The notes under the pieces were generated by a model. It had not been told where the DNA came from and did no database searches. It saw nothing but the letters and a program-made list of their open reading frames with translations. A stretch of 64,000 nt of DNA from Phaeobacter sp. G2 (GTDB lineage Bacteria > Pseudomonadota > Alphaproteobacteria > Rhodobacterales > Rhodobacteraceae): NCBI GenBank assembly GCA_025163595.1, contig CP104101.1, forward strand, positions 124,001 to 188,000, read 5' to 3'. The position numbers and the translations under genes are program-made. Every line of letters starts with the position of its first letter. The stretch's first letter is position 1. Shown in pieces: positions 16,151 to 24,106 of this stretch.

Positions 16151-17317
16151 ATGGAAAACGTGATCGCCGCCGCTCAGGCAATCTATACAGACGAGCAACG
16201 CATGTTGCTGGAGCACTTCCGCAAGATGGCCGAGGCAGAGTTCGCTCCGCTGGCCGAGAAATACGAAGACCTCGGACACCCGCCCGATGCGAAAACGCTG
16301 AAGTCCCTGTTCGCCAAGGTCGAGGAATTCGGGCTGATCAGCGGCCTGATACCCGAGAAAGACGGCGGTGCCGGAATCGACCGCATGACCTATGGCATCC
16401 TTTACGAGGAACTGGCCCGGATATGGGCCGATCTGGCAATTGCGGTCCTGATCCAGGGTCATGCCGTGTTCGCCGTCAACCTTTTGGGAAATGCGGCGCA
16501 GAAAGAGGCCTATCTGAAGCCGCTCCTGCGCAGTGAACGGATCTGTGCCACGTGTATTTCCGAACCAGAGGTCGGCTCGAACGTGCGCGAGGTCAAGACC
16601 CGTGCAGACCGCGAGGGCGACAAGATTTTCGTCACCGGCCAGAAGCTCTGGATTTCCAATGGGGCCCAGTCGGATTTCGCCATCGTTGTCTGCAATCTGG
16701 ACGACGGTATTTCCATGGTCATCGTCGACCGTGACACCGGCGGATACGAAAGCCGCGAATTGCGCAAGATGGGGCTTGTCGGTGCTTCGACCTGCGAATT
16801 GTTTTTCGACCGGGCGGAAACCACCGCCGAGCATGTTCTGGGTAATGCGGGCGGAGGCCTGTTCCAGACTTTGAAGCTGTTTGAAAGCGCTCGCGTGTTT
16901 GTCGGCCTGACGAGCATTGGCATTGCCCAGGCAGCGTTGGAATGTGCCGTCAAATATGCGCAGGATCGCGAACAGCATGGCAAGCCGATCGGCGGGCACC
17001 AGTTGATCCAGGGCTACCTGGCCGACATGGCCACGCACCTGGATGCAGCGCGCCTGTTGTGTCAGCGCGGGCTGCAACTTTTGGACCTGGGCGTGCGCTG
17101 CGACACCCAGACCTCGATGGCGAAATGGTATGCGACAGAGATGGCGGTAGAGATCGCCGGAAAAGCGGTGCAAATCCACGGCGGCAACGGCATCACCAAA
17201 GAGTTTCCAGTCGAACGGCACTTTCGCAATGCCAAGGTCATGCCGATCCCGGACGGGACCACCGAGATTCAGAAGCTGGTCATCGGCCGGAACCTGACCG
17301 GGTTGAACGCGTTCTGA
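16151..17317 (+). CDS. Acyl-CoA dehydrogenase
   Basis: 388 aa, start 15 nt after the thiolase stop with an AAGGAA-type ribosome site. ACAD domains in order: helical N domain, beta domain with CISEPEVGSNVREVKTRA (about 136-153) and GQKLWISNGAQSDF, C-terminal helical domain with REQHGKPIGGHQLIQ (Arg for FAD) and IHGGNGITKEFPVERHFR. Near the C terminus PDGTTEIQKLVIGR places Gly-Thr-Thr where MCAD has the catalytic Glu; the base is more likely in LKLFESARVFVG (about 240), as in isovaleryl-CoA dehydrogenase types. Ends the operon at the 19-bp hairpin (17328-17367). Confidence 0.88.
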   Translation: MENVIAAAQAIYTDEQRMLLEHFRKMAEAEFAPLAEKYEDLGHPPDAKTLKSLFAKVEEFGLISGLIPEKDGGAGIDRMTYGILYEELARIWADLAIAVLIQGHAVFAVNLLGNAAQKEAYLKPLLRSERICATCISEPEVGSNVREVKTRADREGDKIFVTGQKLWISNGAQSDFAIVVCNLDDGISMVIVDRDTGGYESRELRKMGLVGASTCELFFDRAETTAEHVLGNAGGGLFQTLKLFESARVFVGLTSIGIAQAALECAVKYAQDREQHGKPIGGHQLIQGYLADMATHLDAARLLCQRGLQLLDLGVRCDTQTSMAKWYATEMAVEIAGKAVQIHGGNGITKEFPVERHFRNAKVMPIPDGTTEIQKLVIGRNLTGLNAF

Positions 17318-17327
17318 CTCTTGAACT

Positions 17328-17367
17328 GACTTGGGAGCGGCCAGGATGTCCTGGCCGCTCCCAAGTC
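17328..17367. terminator. Bidirectional stem-loop between convergent operons
   Basis: Perfect 19-bp inverted repeat, arms 17328-17346 and 17349-17367 around TG. It lies between the stops of the plus-strand ACAD (17317) and the minus-strand gene ending at 17398. No long T-run on either strand; it would serve both directions. Confidence 0.75.
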
Positions 17368-17397
17368 TGTTGGAACGCTTTCCGGTTTCAGCCGATC

Positions 17398-18594
17398 TCA
17401 GCCGTCTTTTTGGTTGACGATCAGTTCTGCATTCTCGGGTAGTTCCGCAACAATGCTCACCTCGTCGGCGCGAATTCGTGCATGCAGTTTGAAGGTTTCG
17501 ATGGCGGCTGTTTCCGCAGCAGAAGCGTCGGCACCGTCTTCCAGCACAAGCGAGAGGCGGATCATGTCGCGATCGTTCTCGCGCGTTACCACGGCCTGCG
17601 CGGCCGTTGCGCCGGGCGTACCGATGACAACTTCTTCGATCACGCGTGGATAAACGAATATCTCGCGCACTTTGACCGCTGCGCCGACCCGGCCCTGCAG
17701 TGCGGAAATCCGGCTGACGGTGCCATCCGCGTTGCTTTCCAGCGCAAAGGCGCTGTCGCCGGTACCGAACCGGATCATCGGCCAAGTTGCATCGCGCGCG
17801 GTCACAACAACCTCGCCCGGTTCCCCGTGAGCGACCTGTTCTCCACTGTCCGGATCGCAGATTTGCACCACGCGGTCGGGATGAACTCCATAGCCTTCGC
17901 CGCCATCCTCATAGGCGACAAGGCCCAGATCCGCAGTGGCATAGGCAGCCCAGGTGGAGACGCCATAGTCGGCCTCAATCCGGCGGCGCTTGGCCATCCA
18001 ATCGCCCATCTCTCCGCCGAGGAAGGCCGTCTTTACCTTCCATGCGTCGCGGCCATAGGTTTCGATCACTTTGTCCGCCAGCGTCAGGAAAAACGCGGTC
18101 GAGGCGCAGATCGAGGTCACGCCGGTTTCGACGATGATCTGTGCCTGAAGCTCGGTATTGCCAACGCCTCCGGGGATAACCGTGGCGCCGGCGGACTGTG
18201 CCGCTTCGTCGAACAGCAAGCCTGCCGGCACGAGGTGGTACATCCAGGTGTTCAGGATGATAACCCCGGGCCCCACGCCGGCCGCCTTGAACAGCAGGTC
18301 CAGACCGTGGCCGCCACCGCCCGATAGGGCCGGTTCGAAAATCGGGCCGGGGGATACGTAGATCCGCCCGATATCCTTGAGATCCGATGCGAGGAACCCG
18401 CCGAAGGGTGGATTGTCACGCTGGATCTTCAGAAGCTCCTCCTTCTTCATCACTGGAAGACGCGAGAGGTCCGCCACCGATGTGACGGCTGCCGGATCAA
18501 ATCCGGCAGCCGTAAATCGCGATTTCAGGCCAGGAGCCTTTTCGGCCGCAGCGGCATAGGCTTGCGCTATATCTTGGTAGATATCTTCAGACAT
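17398..18594 (-). CDS. Phenylacetate-CoA ligase (PaaK)-like adenylate-forming protein, divergent P-loop
   Basis: 398 aa from the ATG at 18592-18594, which has GGAGG 7 nt upstream; the ATG two codons earlier sits only 1 nt after it. Related to PaaK: N-terminal SVADLSRLPVMKKEELL, a C-terminal subdomain with LQGRVGAAVKVREIFVYPRVIEEVV, and an IRFGTGDSAFAL adenylate motif. The usual Ser/Thr/Gly-rich P-loop (SSGTTGKP) is replaced by VSPGPIFEP, so ATP use may differ. Length (398) is near the PaaK usual of about 430. Last gene of the minus operon 22895-17398 with transglutaminase-like, MaoC, two ACADs and a crotonase. Inference: ligase for a pathway intermediate, or a non-adenylating relative. Confidence 0.65.
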   Translation of the reverse strand: MSEDIYQDIAQAYAAAAEKAPGLKSRFTAAGFDPAAVTSVADLSRLPVMKKEELLKIQRDNPPFGGFLASDLKDIGRIYVSPGPIFEPALSGGGGHGLDLLFKAAGVGPGVIILNTWMYHLVPAGLLFDEAAQSAGATVIPGGVGNTELQAQIIVETGVTSICASTAFFLTLADKVIETYGRDAWKVKTAFLGGEMGDWMAKRRRIEADYGVSTWAAYATADLGLVAYEDGGEGYGVHPDRVVQICDPDSGEQVAHGEPGEVVVTARDATWPMIRFGTGDSAFALESNADGTVSRISALQGRVGAAVKVREIFVYPRVIEEVVIGTPGATAAQAVVTRENDRDMIRLSLVLEDGADASAAETAAIETFKLHARIRADEVSIVAELPENAELIVNQKDG

Positions 18595-18621
18595 TTCCAT
18601 GCCTCCTCGTCCAATCAGGCG

Positions 18622-19431
18622 TTAAAGCGGGCAGTCCTTGCGGAAGTTCGGCGCGCGCTTCTCCCGATGTGACAGAACGCCTTCCCTGACGTCTTCACCC
18701 ATGAAACCGAGCATCTCCAGCGCGGTCGACGCATCGAAGATCGGGCCAGCCTGGCGCAGCCAGTTGTTCAGCGAATACTTGGTCCAGCGGATTGCGCTTT
18801 GCGAGCCGTTGGCCAGCTCGACGGCCGTGTCCAAAGCGATTTGTTGCAACTCGTCATCTTCGACGCACATTGAGACAAGGCCGATGCGCTCGGCCTCTTC
18901 GCCCGAAACCGGCTTACAAGTCATCAGATAGTATTTCGCCTTGGCCATCGAAGTCAGCAGCGGCCAGATGATCGCCGCGACATCGCCAGCGGCAACACCC
19001 AGGCGCGGGTGACCATCGACAATCTTGGCCTTCTTCCCGGCAATCGAGATGTCGGCGAGGATGGCAACCACAAGACCGGCACCGGCCGCAGGTCCGTTGA
19101 TCGCGGAAATGATGGGTTTGTTGCAGTTGATGATGTTGTAGACAAGGTCCTTGGCCTCTTTCCAAGTCTTCATGATCTCGTGCGAGTCGCCGATCATTTT
19201 TTCAATCAAGCTAAAATCACCGCCGGCGGAAAACGCCTTTCCCGCGCCGGTTACAATGACCGCGTTGATGTCGGGATCACGGTCGATATCGATCCACATG
19301 TCCGTCATCTGGGTATGGGTTTCCGCGTCCACGGAATTAAAGGACTCAGGGCGGTCAAAAGTGATGCGCAGGACGCGATCCGCCGGGTAGTCAAATTTCA
19401 GTTTGTCGTACTTTGCATAGCGCTCCGACAT
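18622..19431 (-). CDS. Enoyl-CoA hydratase/isomerase family protein with altered catalytic residues
   Basis: 269 aa; GGAGG lies about 9 nt before ATG. Crotonase fold with AFSAGGDFSL (about 68) and NGPAAGAGLVVAIL (about 114). At the first hydratase Glu the sequence is VDGHPRLGVAAGD (His) and at the second AKAKYYLMTC (Tyr), the same exchange as in 14092-14880 although the two proteins differ elsewhere. This looks like a distinct crotonase subfamily rather than random loss. Sits between the PaaK-like gene (27 nt) and the acyl-CoA dehydrogenase pair. Function beyond acyl-CoA binding not assigned. Confidence 0.8.
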   Translation of the reverse strand: MSERYAKYDKLKFDYPADRVLRITFDRPESFNSVDAETHTQMTDMWIDIDRDPDINAVIVTGAGKAFSAGGDFSLIEKMIGDSHEIMKTWKEAKDLVYNIINCNKPIISAINGPAAGAGLVVAILADISIAGKKAKIVDGHPRLGVAAGDVAAIIWPLLTSMAKAKYYLMTCKPVSGEEAERIGLVSMCVEDDELQQIALDTAVELANGSQSAIRWTKYSLNNWLRQAGPIFDASTALEMLGFMGEDVREGVLSHREKRAPNFRKDCPL

Positions 19432-19470
19432 AGTTCTTTTCCTCCGTAGGGTGTGGGTATGAGTATGGGT

Positions 19471-20622
19471 TCAGCCAGGCAGTCCGAGGACGGCCTTGGA
19501 CAGAATGTTTCGTTGGATTTCGTTCGACCCACCGTAGATCGTGGTCGGCCTGGCCTTATAAAAGCTCGCAAGGACATCGACACTTACGTTGCCGACCTGA
19601 AGTGGCCCGATGGTACCGCCGTCGGGGCCGGCAGCTTCGATCATAAGCTCGGTAATGCGCTGAAAGCACTCAGTCACCCAGATTTTGAGAATCGAGACAT
19701 CCGCGCCGAGCGTTTCACCTCGCTTGAGCTGATCGGCAAAACGGGCGTATAGCGCGGCGTGATCTTCAACATCGAGTGCGGCTTGGGCAAAGCGGTCGCG
19801 GAACACCGGATCATCGAAAGCGCCACGGCCCCGGGCAAAGCTTTCCAGTTGCCCCAGTGCGTTCTGGGCCAGGCTTGGTGAGCCGATGAAGATGCGCTCG
19901 AAACTCAGAAGCGCCTTGGCCATCGTCCAGCCCTTGTTCAACTCGCCCACGAGGTTTTCACTGGGCGTACGGGCATTGTCGAAGAAGACCTCGCAAAACT
20001 CGGTCTCGCCCGACAGGGTAGTGATCGTGCGCACCTCGACTCCGGGTTGATCCATCGGAGCGAGCAGGAAACTGATGCCCTGTTGTTTCTTGGGCGCATC
20101 CGGATCAGTGCGCACCAGCATGAAGATGTGCGTGGCATCATGCGCCATCGTGGTCCAGATCTTCTGTCCGTTGATGACAAATTCGCCGCCATCAATCTCT
20201 GCGCGTGTGCGCAGGTTGGCCAGATCGGATCCGGCGCCGGGTTCCGAATAGCCCTGACACCAGATGTCTTCACAACTCAGGATACGCGGCAGCCAATAGT
20301 CTTTCTGTTCCTGGGTGCCAAACTTGATAATCAGTGGGCCGACCATCTGCACGCCCATGTCGCGGCCACGATTGACGCCCCAGCGTTGCTGCTCCTCGTA
20401 GAAAATCAGAAGCTTGGCGGCGTTCAGCCCCATGCCGCCGTATTCCGCAGGCCAGGCCGGCGCGACCCAGCCCTTGGCGTGCAGCTTGCGGTGCCAATGT
20501 TCGATCTCGGCGAACTTGGGACGATGCGGCAGGTGGCGCAGTTCCTCGGGATATTCCGCCTCGAAGAACTGGCGCACTTCTTTGCGGAAGTCCGCATCGC
20601 TCGTTGCGTTCCAGTCGGTCAT
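19471..20622 (-). CDS. Acyl-CoA dehydrogenase, catalytic partner of a two-gene ACAD
   Basis: 383 aa from ATG 20620-20622, which overlaps the stop of the upstream ACAD gene as ATGA. Seen: YSEPGAGSDLANLRTRA (about 122-138), NGQKIWTTMAH, helix LLSFERIFIG (about 235) with a probable catalytic Glu, and C-terminal ARPTTIYGGSNEIQRNIL, where Gly replaces the MCAD-type Glu. This is the pattern of bacterial FadE subunits that work as alpha2-beta2 heterotetramers in steroid side-chain degradation (ChsE1-ChsE2, FadE28-29 of mycobacteria). The neighbour 20619-21743 would be the non-catalytic subunit. Confidence 0.87.
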   Translation of the reverse strand: MTDWNATSDADFRKEVRQFFEAEYPEELRHLPHRPKFAEIEHWHRKLHAKGWVAPAWPAEYGGMGLNAAKLLIFYEEQQRWGVNRGRDMGVQMVGPLIIKFGTQEQKDYWLPRILSCEDIWCQGYSEPGAGSDLANLRTRAEIDGGEFVINGQKIWTTMAHDATHIFMLVRTDPDAPKKQQGISFLLAPMDQPGVEVRTITTLSGETEFCEVFFDNARTPSENLVGELNKGWTMAKALLSFERIFIGSPSLAQNALGQLESFARGRGAFDDPVFRDRFAQAALDVEDHAALYARFADQLKRGETLGADVSILKIWVTECFQRITELMIEAAGPDGGTIGPLQVGNVSVDVLASFYKARPTTIYGGSNEIQRNILSKAVLGLPG

Positions 20623-21743
20623 TGTGCTGCCCCCTCTGCTTCGCGTGCATCGAACCAAATCCGTCTGTGATAGGCGTCGTCGCCCAACCAGGCCGACAGC
20701 ACCAGCGCCCGGTTCAGGTAGAGCCCGATATCGAACTCATCGGTGTAACCGACCGCCCCGTGCAACTGGACCGCGTCGCGGGTAATCCTTTTGGCGGTCG
20801 TAACCGCACGCGCCTTGGCACGGCTGGCAAGCTGTGCCCGAACCTTCTGATCGGTTTCACGGTCCATCAGCGCCAGAACTTCGCGGACGCCCGCCTGTGC
20901 AACCTCGCACATCACGTTAAGGTCGACGGCTCGATGCTGGATGACCTGGAATGACCCGATCGGCTTGTCGAACTGCTCGCGCGTCTTGATGTAGTCGAGC
21001 GTAATCTCGAAGGCGCACTCGCTCAGGCCGACAAGCTCTGCCGCGGCTAGCGCCGTTGCATCGGCGACAGCCTCGGCAAGCGCAGCCTGAACCGCGTCGC
21101 CGCTGGCCAGTTCCGCGGCCGGTATTCCTGAAAACGAAAGCTCGCCCAGGGAACTGCCGTCGGCCTGCGCCCGCCTGGTCGTAACAAGCCCGTCCGCGTC
21201 TGCCTCGGCCAGAACCAGAACCGGACCATCATCTCCTTTGGCCACAACAAGGAAGCCGTGCGATCCGGTCGCGCCGACCACCCAAGCCTTGCTGCCGGTC
21301 AGCCGTCCGTCTGCGTATCGGCAGGTCGCATTGGCGGGCGCTCCGCCCGGGCCACGTTCCTGCCAGGCAACCGCCAGTGAAATTTCGCCGCCGATGAGCT
21401 GCGCCATCTTCGGATGTTCCGGGCAAAGGCGGCGCAGAAGGCCGAGGCTCAGACCGATCGTCAGCACGACCGGTTCCGGTGCAATCACGCGACCGGCCTC
21501 TTCTGCGATGACGCCCCCGGCGGCCAAGCCCATGCCAAGACCCCCCTGATCTTCGGGCACCGCCACGCCGAATACGCCGGCCTCGGCCAATTCCCGGACC
21601 ATTTTCGGGTCGAAACCGCCGTCGGCATCACGTAGTTTTCTGGCTCTTCCACTTCCGCCCGCGCGCTCGAACAGGGTGCGCGCGCTCTCTCGCAACAGGC
21701 GAAGGTCTTCTTGTTCGCTGGAAACTGTATCAGTCTGTGTCAT
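20619..21743 (-). CDS. Acyl-CoA dehydrogenase family protein, probable non-catalytic subunit
   Basis: 374 aa. ACAD fold recognised from GVAVPEDQGGLGMGLAAGG, KTREQFDKPIGSFQVIQHR (Arg and Gln for FAD) and VQLHGAVGYTDEFDIGLYL. The beta domain is shortened: the normal (T/S)EPxxGSD motif is absent and that stretch reads SLAVAWQERGPGG. The internal helix that carries the catalytic Glu in the partner reads AAAELVGLSECAFE. Such half-active ACADs form heterotetramers with the adjacent gene product. The 3' end overlaps the partner's ATG (ATGA); the 5' end overlaps the MaoC gene by 14 nt. Tight coupling supports a 1:1 complex. Confidence 0.83.
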   Translation of the reverse strand: MTQTDTVSSEQEDLRLLRESARTLFERAGGSGRARKLRDADGGFDPKMVRELAEAGVFGVAVPEDQGGLGMGLAAGGVIAEEAGRVIAPEPVVLTIGLSLGLLRRLCPEHPKMAQLIGGEISLAVAWQERGPGGAPANATCRYADGRLTGSKAWVVGATGSHGFLVVAKGDDGPVLVLAEADADGLVTTRRAQADGSSLGELSFSGIPAAELASGDAVQAALAEAVADATALAAAELVGLSECAFEITLDYIKTREQFDKPIGSFQVIQHRAVDLNVMCEVAQAGVREVLALMDRETDQKVRAQLASRAKARAVTTAKRITRDAVQLHGAVGYTDEFDIGLYLNRALVLSAWLGDDAYHRRIWFDAREAEGAAQ

Positions 21744-22179
21744 TTTGTTTTCGCTGAATCATCACAGGGGTGTCGGTCGAAAAAACGATCTCGCCTTTGG
21801 GGTTTTTGGCGCTGAGCGTATAGTGCAAAATACCTCTGTCGGGCTTGCTTTTGGACGGCGTGACCGAATTGACCGTCATATCAACATCAAGGGGTTCGTT
21901 CGGGCGCACTGGCCGCAGCCAGCGCAAATTGTCAAAGCCCATGCCACCGATATTGGCAACATCGACCATCATCTCGGTCATGACAGGCTTGAACACCTCC
22001 AGCATCGTCTGAAAGCCCGAGGCGATCAGGCTGCCATGTATGGTGGCCGCATAGTCTTCGTCGGTGTGCAGCCGCTGCGGATCCCATTCCTTGGCAAATG
22101 CCTTTATTGAGGCTGCGCTCATCGGGGCGCTGCGAAAGTGATAGACTTGGCCCGGCGCGAAATCCTCCAAATACCTCAA
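21730..22179 (-). CDS. MaoC family (R)-enoyl-CoA hydratase, single hot-dog
   Basis: 149 aa. Start is a TTG (22177-22179) with AGGAGG 7 nt upstream, overlapping the TGA of the preceding gene (TTGA); the N terminus MRYLEDFAPGQVYHF matches the family, so the TTG is preferred to an internal Met. Hot-dog fold with FAKEWDPQRLHTDEDYA (Asp/His hydratase motif, about 29-45) and HGSLIASGFQTMLEVF. Hydrates trans-2-enoyl-CoA to the 3R-hydroxyacyl-CoA. Placed directly upstream of the ACAD pair whose product it would use. In steroid degraders a MaoC protein also neighbours such ACAD pairs. Confidence 0.83.
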   Translation of the reverse strand: MRYLEDFAPGQVYHFRSAPMSAASIKAFAKEWDPQRLHTDEDYAATIHGSLIASGFQTMLEVFKPVMTEMMVDVANIGGMGFDNLRWLRPVRPNEPLDVDMTVNSVTPSKSKPDRGILHYTLSAKNPKGEIVFSTDTPVMIQRKQNDTD

Positions 22180-22895
22180 GAAGCATCCTCCTTTGCGAAA
22201 CCGGAATCGTATCCGCTTGCATCCCTGGAAATCCGTACGCGGTTGAATTCTTCCAGCTTCGGATAGGTTTCCTTGAACGCCACCAGGAATTCGTCCATGG
22301 GCGCGTCGAAATAGAGCCCTCGATCGTTCACATATTCCATGTGCCGGTGGTCCTGTTCATCGAACTCGTGGAACAGCGCATCGTGATACCCGTCGAAGAC
22401 CAGAGGCTTGACCCCGAATCTTTCACACAGCTCCATGTTGAATGCAGGTGTTACCTTGTAGGGCTCACCATCCAGCCACAGTTGAACGTAGCCGTGATAG
22501 ATGAATAGGTCAGTCCCCATCAACTCCTGCAGCTTAGGGGTGTTCAGGTGGTTGCGCACATCGGCAAACCCAAGTGCGGCGGGGATACCCACAGCACGCA
22601 AACAGGCCGCAAGCAGGATCGCCTTGGGAACGCAAAATGCCGCTTCTGCCCCTGCGATCCGGCTGGCACGGTAAGAATCTTCATCCAGCGCAAAACAATA
22701 TGGGTCGTAACGAATGTCGTCGCGAACCGCTTCAAACAGACGGATCGCCTTGTCCCGCTTGGTTGCATCCAGCGAAAGATCGCGCAAAGCCGCTGTCGCA
22801 AACCCCTGCACTTCGAGGCTGTCGCTTTCGACATAGTGCGACGGCATGACAAAGCGCTCGGCTTCTGCAGGCAGGTGGTCATCGGACTCGGCCAT
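22176..22895 (-). CDS. Transglutaminase-like cysteine protein
   Basis: 239 aa from ATG 22893-22895 (GGAGAG 5 nt upstream; a TTG further up lies inside the operator and is not preferred). Transglutaminase-like fold: DIRYDPYCFALDEDSYRASR, nucleophile region GAEAAFCVPKAILLAACLRAVGIPA split around Cys (about residue 95), then HGYVQLWLDGEPYKVTPAF containing the His of the triad. No signal peptide, so probably cytoplasmic. The family includes amidases, peptidases and N-acyltransferases. First gene of an acyl-CoA operon and overlapping the MaoC gene by 4 nt, so a role with CoA thioesters or amide-linked substrates is suggested but not shown. Confidence 0.7.
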   Translation of the reverse strand: MAESDDHLPAEAERFVMPSHYVESDSLEVQGFATAALRDLSLDATKRDKAIRLFEAVRDDIRYDPYCFALDEDSYRASRIAGAEAAFCVPKAILLAACLRAVGIPAALGFADVRNHLNTPKLQELMGTDLFIYHGYVQLWLDGEPYKVTPAFNMELCERFGVKPLVFDGYHDALFHEFDEQDHRHMEYVNDRGLYFDAPMDEFLVAFKETYPKLEEFNRVRISRDASGYDSGFAKEDAS

Positions 22896-22911
22896 TGGAT
22901 CTCTCCATTTT

Positions 22912-22953
22912 TCTAACAATTGTTAGAATAGTGATTCACCACCAGCACGTCAA
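22912..22953 (-). promoter_or_regulatory. Promoter and TCTAAC-N4-GTTAGA operator (site 2)
   Basis: On the minus strand TTGACG (22953-22948), 17-nt spacer, TATTCT (22930-22925). The perfect 18-bp palindrome TTCTAACAATTGTTAGAA spans 22911-22928 and covers the -10 box and the presumed start point. It drives the operon from the transglutaminase-like gene to 17398. Confidence 0.75.
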
Positions 22954-22959
22954 CGGGAT

Positions 22960-24096
22960 TTAATCTGTGTCCGGCGCGTCCAGCCCGTAACGCGCATTGT
23001 CTTCTCCCAAGGCGGCCGCAACTCCGACCGAGTTGGCCGGAGACCGGAACTCCGGCGCAATTGGTAGCGGCAATGCGGGCGCATTCTGGCCGGATATGCT
23101 CAGGGTTCGCCCAAAAACGTCACGCGCTTTGAAATGCGGGTCACGCGACGCCTCGGCGTGCGTTTTTACGACCGAACAGCAACAATCTGCCGCCGCCAGC
23201 AAAGGCTCCCAATGGGTCGAGGGCTGTTTCCCCAGACGACGCGCAACTTCCGCAGCACAGGAATCAGGCTCGGACCAGTCATCGCGAAGCGCCGACGGCA
23301 AACCGATGACATCGCAGAACGACTGCCAGAACTTTTCTTCCAACGCGCCAACGGCGATCTGACGCCCGTCCGCAGCCGTATAAAGCCGATACCGGGCCAG
23401 GCCGCCCGTCAGGCGGCTGCCGCCGCTTTCGATGTTTTGCCCGGCGATCACACCTTCGGCATGGGCCCAATAGGCAAAGGCGAACGCCCCCTCGGACATG
23501 GCGATATCCAGATGCGTCCCCTGCCCGCTTGCCTGCCGCGCGATCAGGGCCAGCAGGATATTCATCACCGCCGGATAGGTTCCGCCTCCGATATCGGCGA
23601 CCAGCCCGAACGGCATTGTCGGTTGGTCATCGGGTCCGCGACTCAGCGACAGGATACCCGCATCGCCGATGTAGTTAAGGTCGTGGCCAGCGGCGCTGGC
23701 CTTTGGTCCGGTCTGGCCATAGCCGGTGATCGAACAATAGATCAGACCGGGATTGATCTCGCGCACAGCCTCATATCCCAGCCCGAGCCGGTCCATCACG
23801 CCGGGACGGAACTGCTCTACCAGAACATCGGCCTTTTCAAGTAAAGGCCGCAGAGCATCTACCGCGCCCTTTGACTTGAGGTCGATGGCCACCGACCGCT
23901 TGCCTTGGTTCAACACAGCAAAGCCGATGCTCTCCCCGTCGATCATGGGTTCCGTGTGGCGTGCGTCCTCACCGACCCCGGGCCGTTCGAACTTGATAAC
24001 CTCTGCCCCGGCCTCGGCAAGCATGAGCGTCGCCATCGGACCGGGAAGAAGGGTGCTGAAATCCAACACCAGAATATCCTTGAGCGGTTGAGTCAT
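22960..24096 (-). CDS. Family III CoA-transferase fold protein, alpha-methylacyl-CoA racemase-like
   Basis: 378 aa from ATG 24094-24096, GAGGAG 6 nt upstream. CaiB/BaiF fold with DILVLDFSTLLPGPMATLML, VLVEQFRPGVMDRLG and SITGYGQTGP. The catalytic positions read GHDLNYIGDAG, LVADIGGG and GALEEKFW, matching His, Asp and Glu of alpha-methylacyl-CoA racemase (GHD-NY, ADFGGG, E--F). It is the better AMACR match of the two in the window. AMACR acts on 2-methyl-branched acyl-CoA from isoprenoid and bile-acid chains. Last gene of the minus operon beginning at 26520 (DUF35, thiolase-like, double MaoC, this gene). Confidence 0.8.
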   Translation of the reverse strand: MTQPLKDILVLDFSTLLPGPMATLMLAEAGAEVIKFERPGVGEDARHTEPMIDGESIGFAVLNQGKRSVAIDLKSKGAVDALRPLLEKADVLVEQFRPGVMDRLGLGYEAVREINPGLIYCSITGYGQTGPKASAAGHDLNYIGDAGILSLSRGPDDQPTMPFGLVADIGGGTYPAVMNILLALIARQASGQGTHLDIAMSEGAFAFAYWAHAEGVIAGQNIESGGSRLTGGLARYRLYTAADGRQIAVGALEEKFWQSFCDVIGLPSALRDDWSEPDSCAAEVARRLGKQPSTHWEPLLAAADCCCSVVKTHAEASRDPHFKARDVFGRTLSISGQNAPALPLPIAPEFRSPANSVGVAAALGEDNARYGLDAPDTD

Positions 24097-24106
24097 CTTC
24101 TGCTCC

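Noticed and set aside
15800..17785. 661-codon frame spanning thiolase and ACAD on the minus strand
   Set aside because: Runs through two real genes and the terminator hairpin; no family match.
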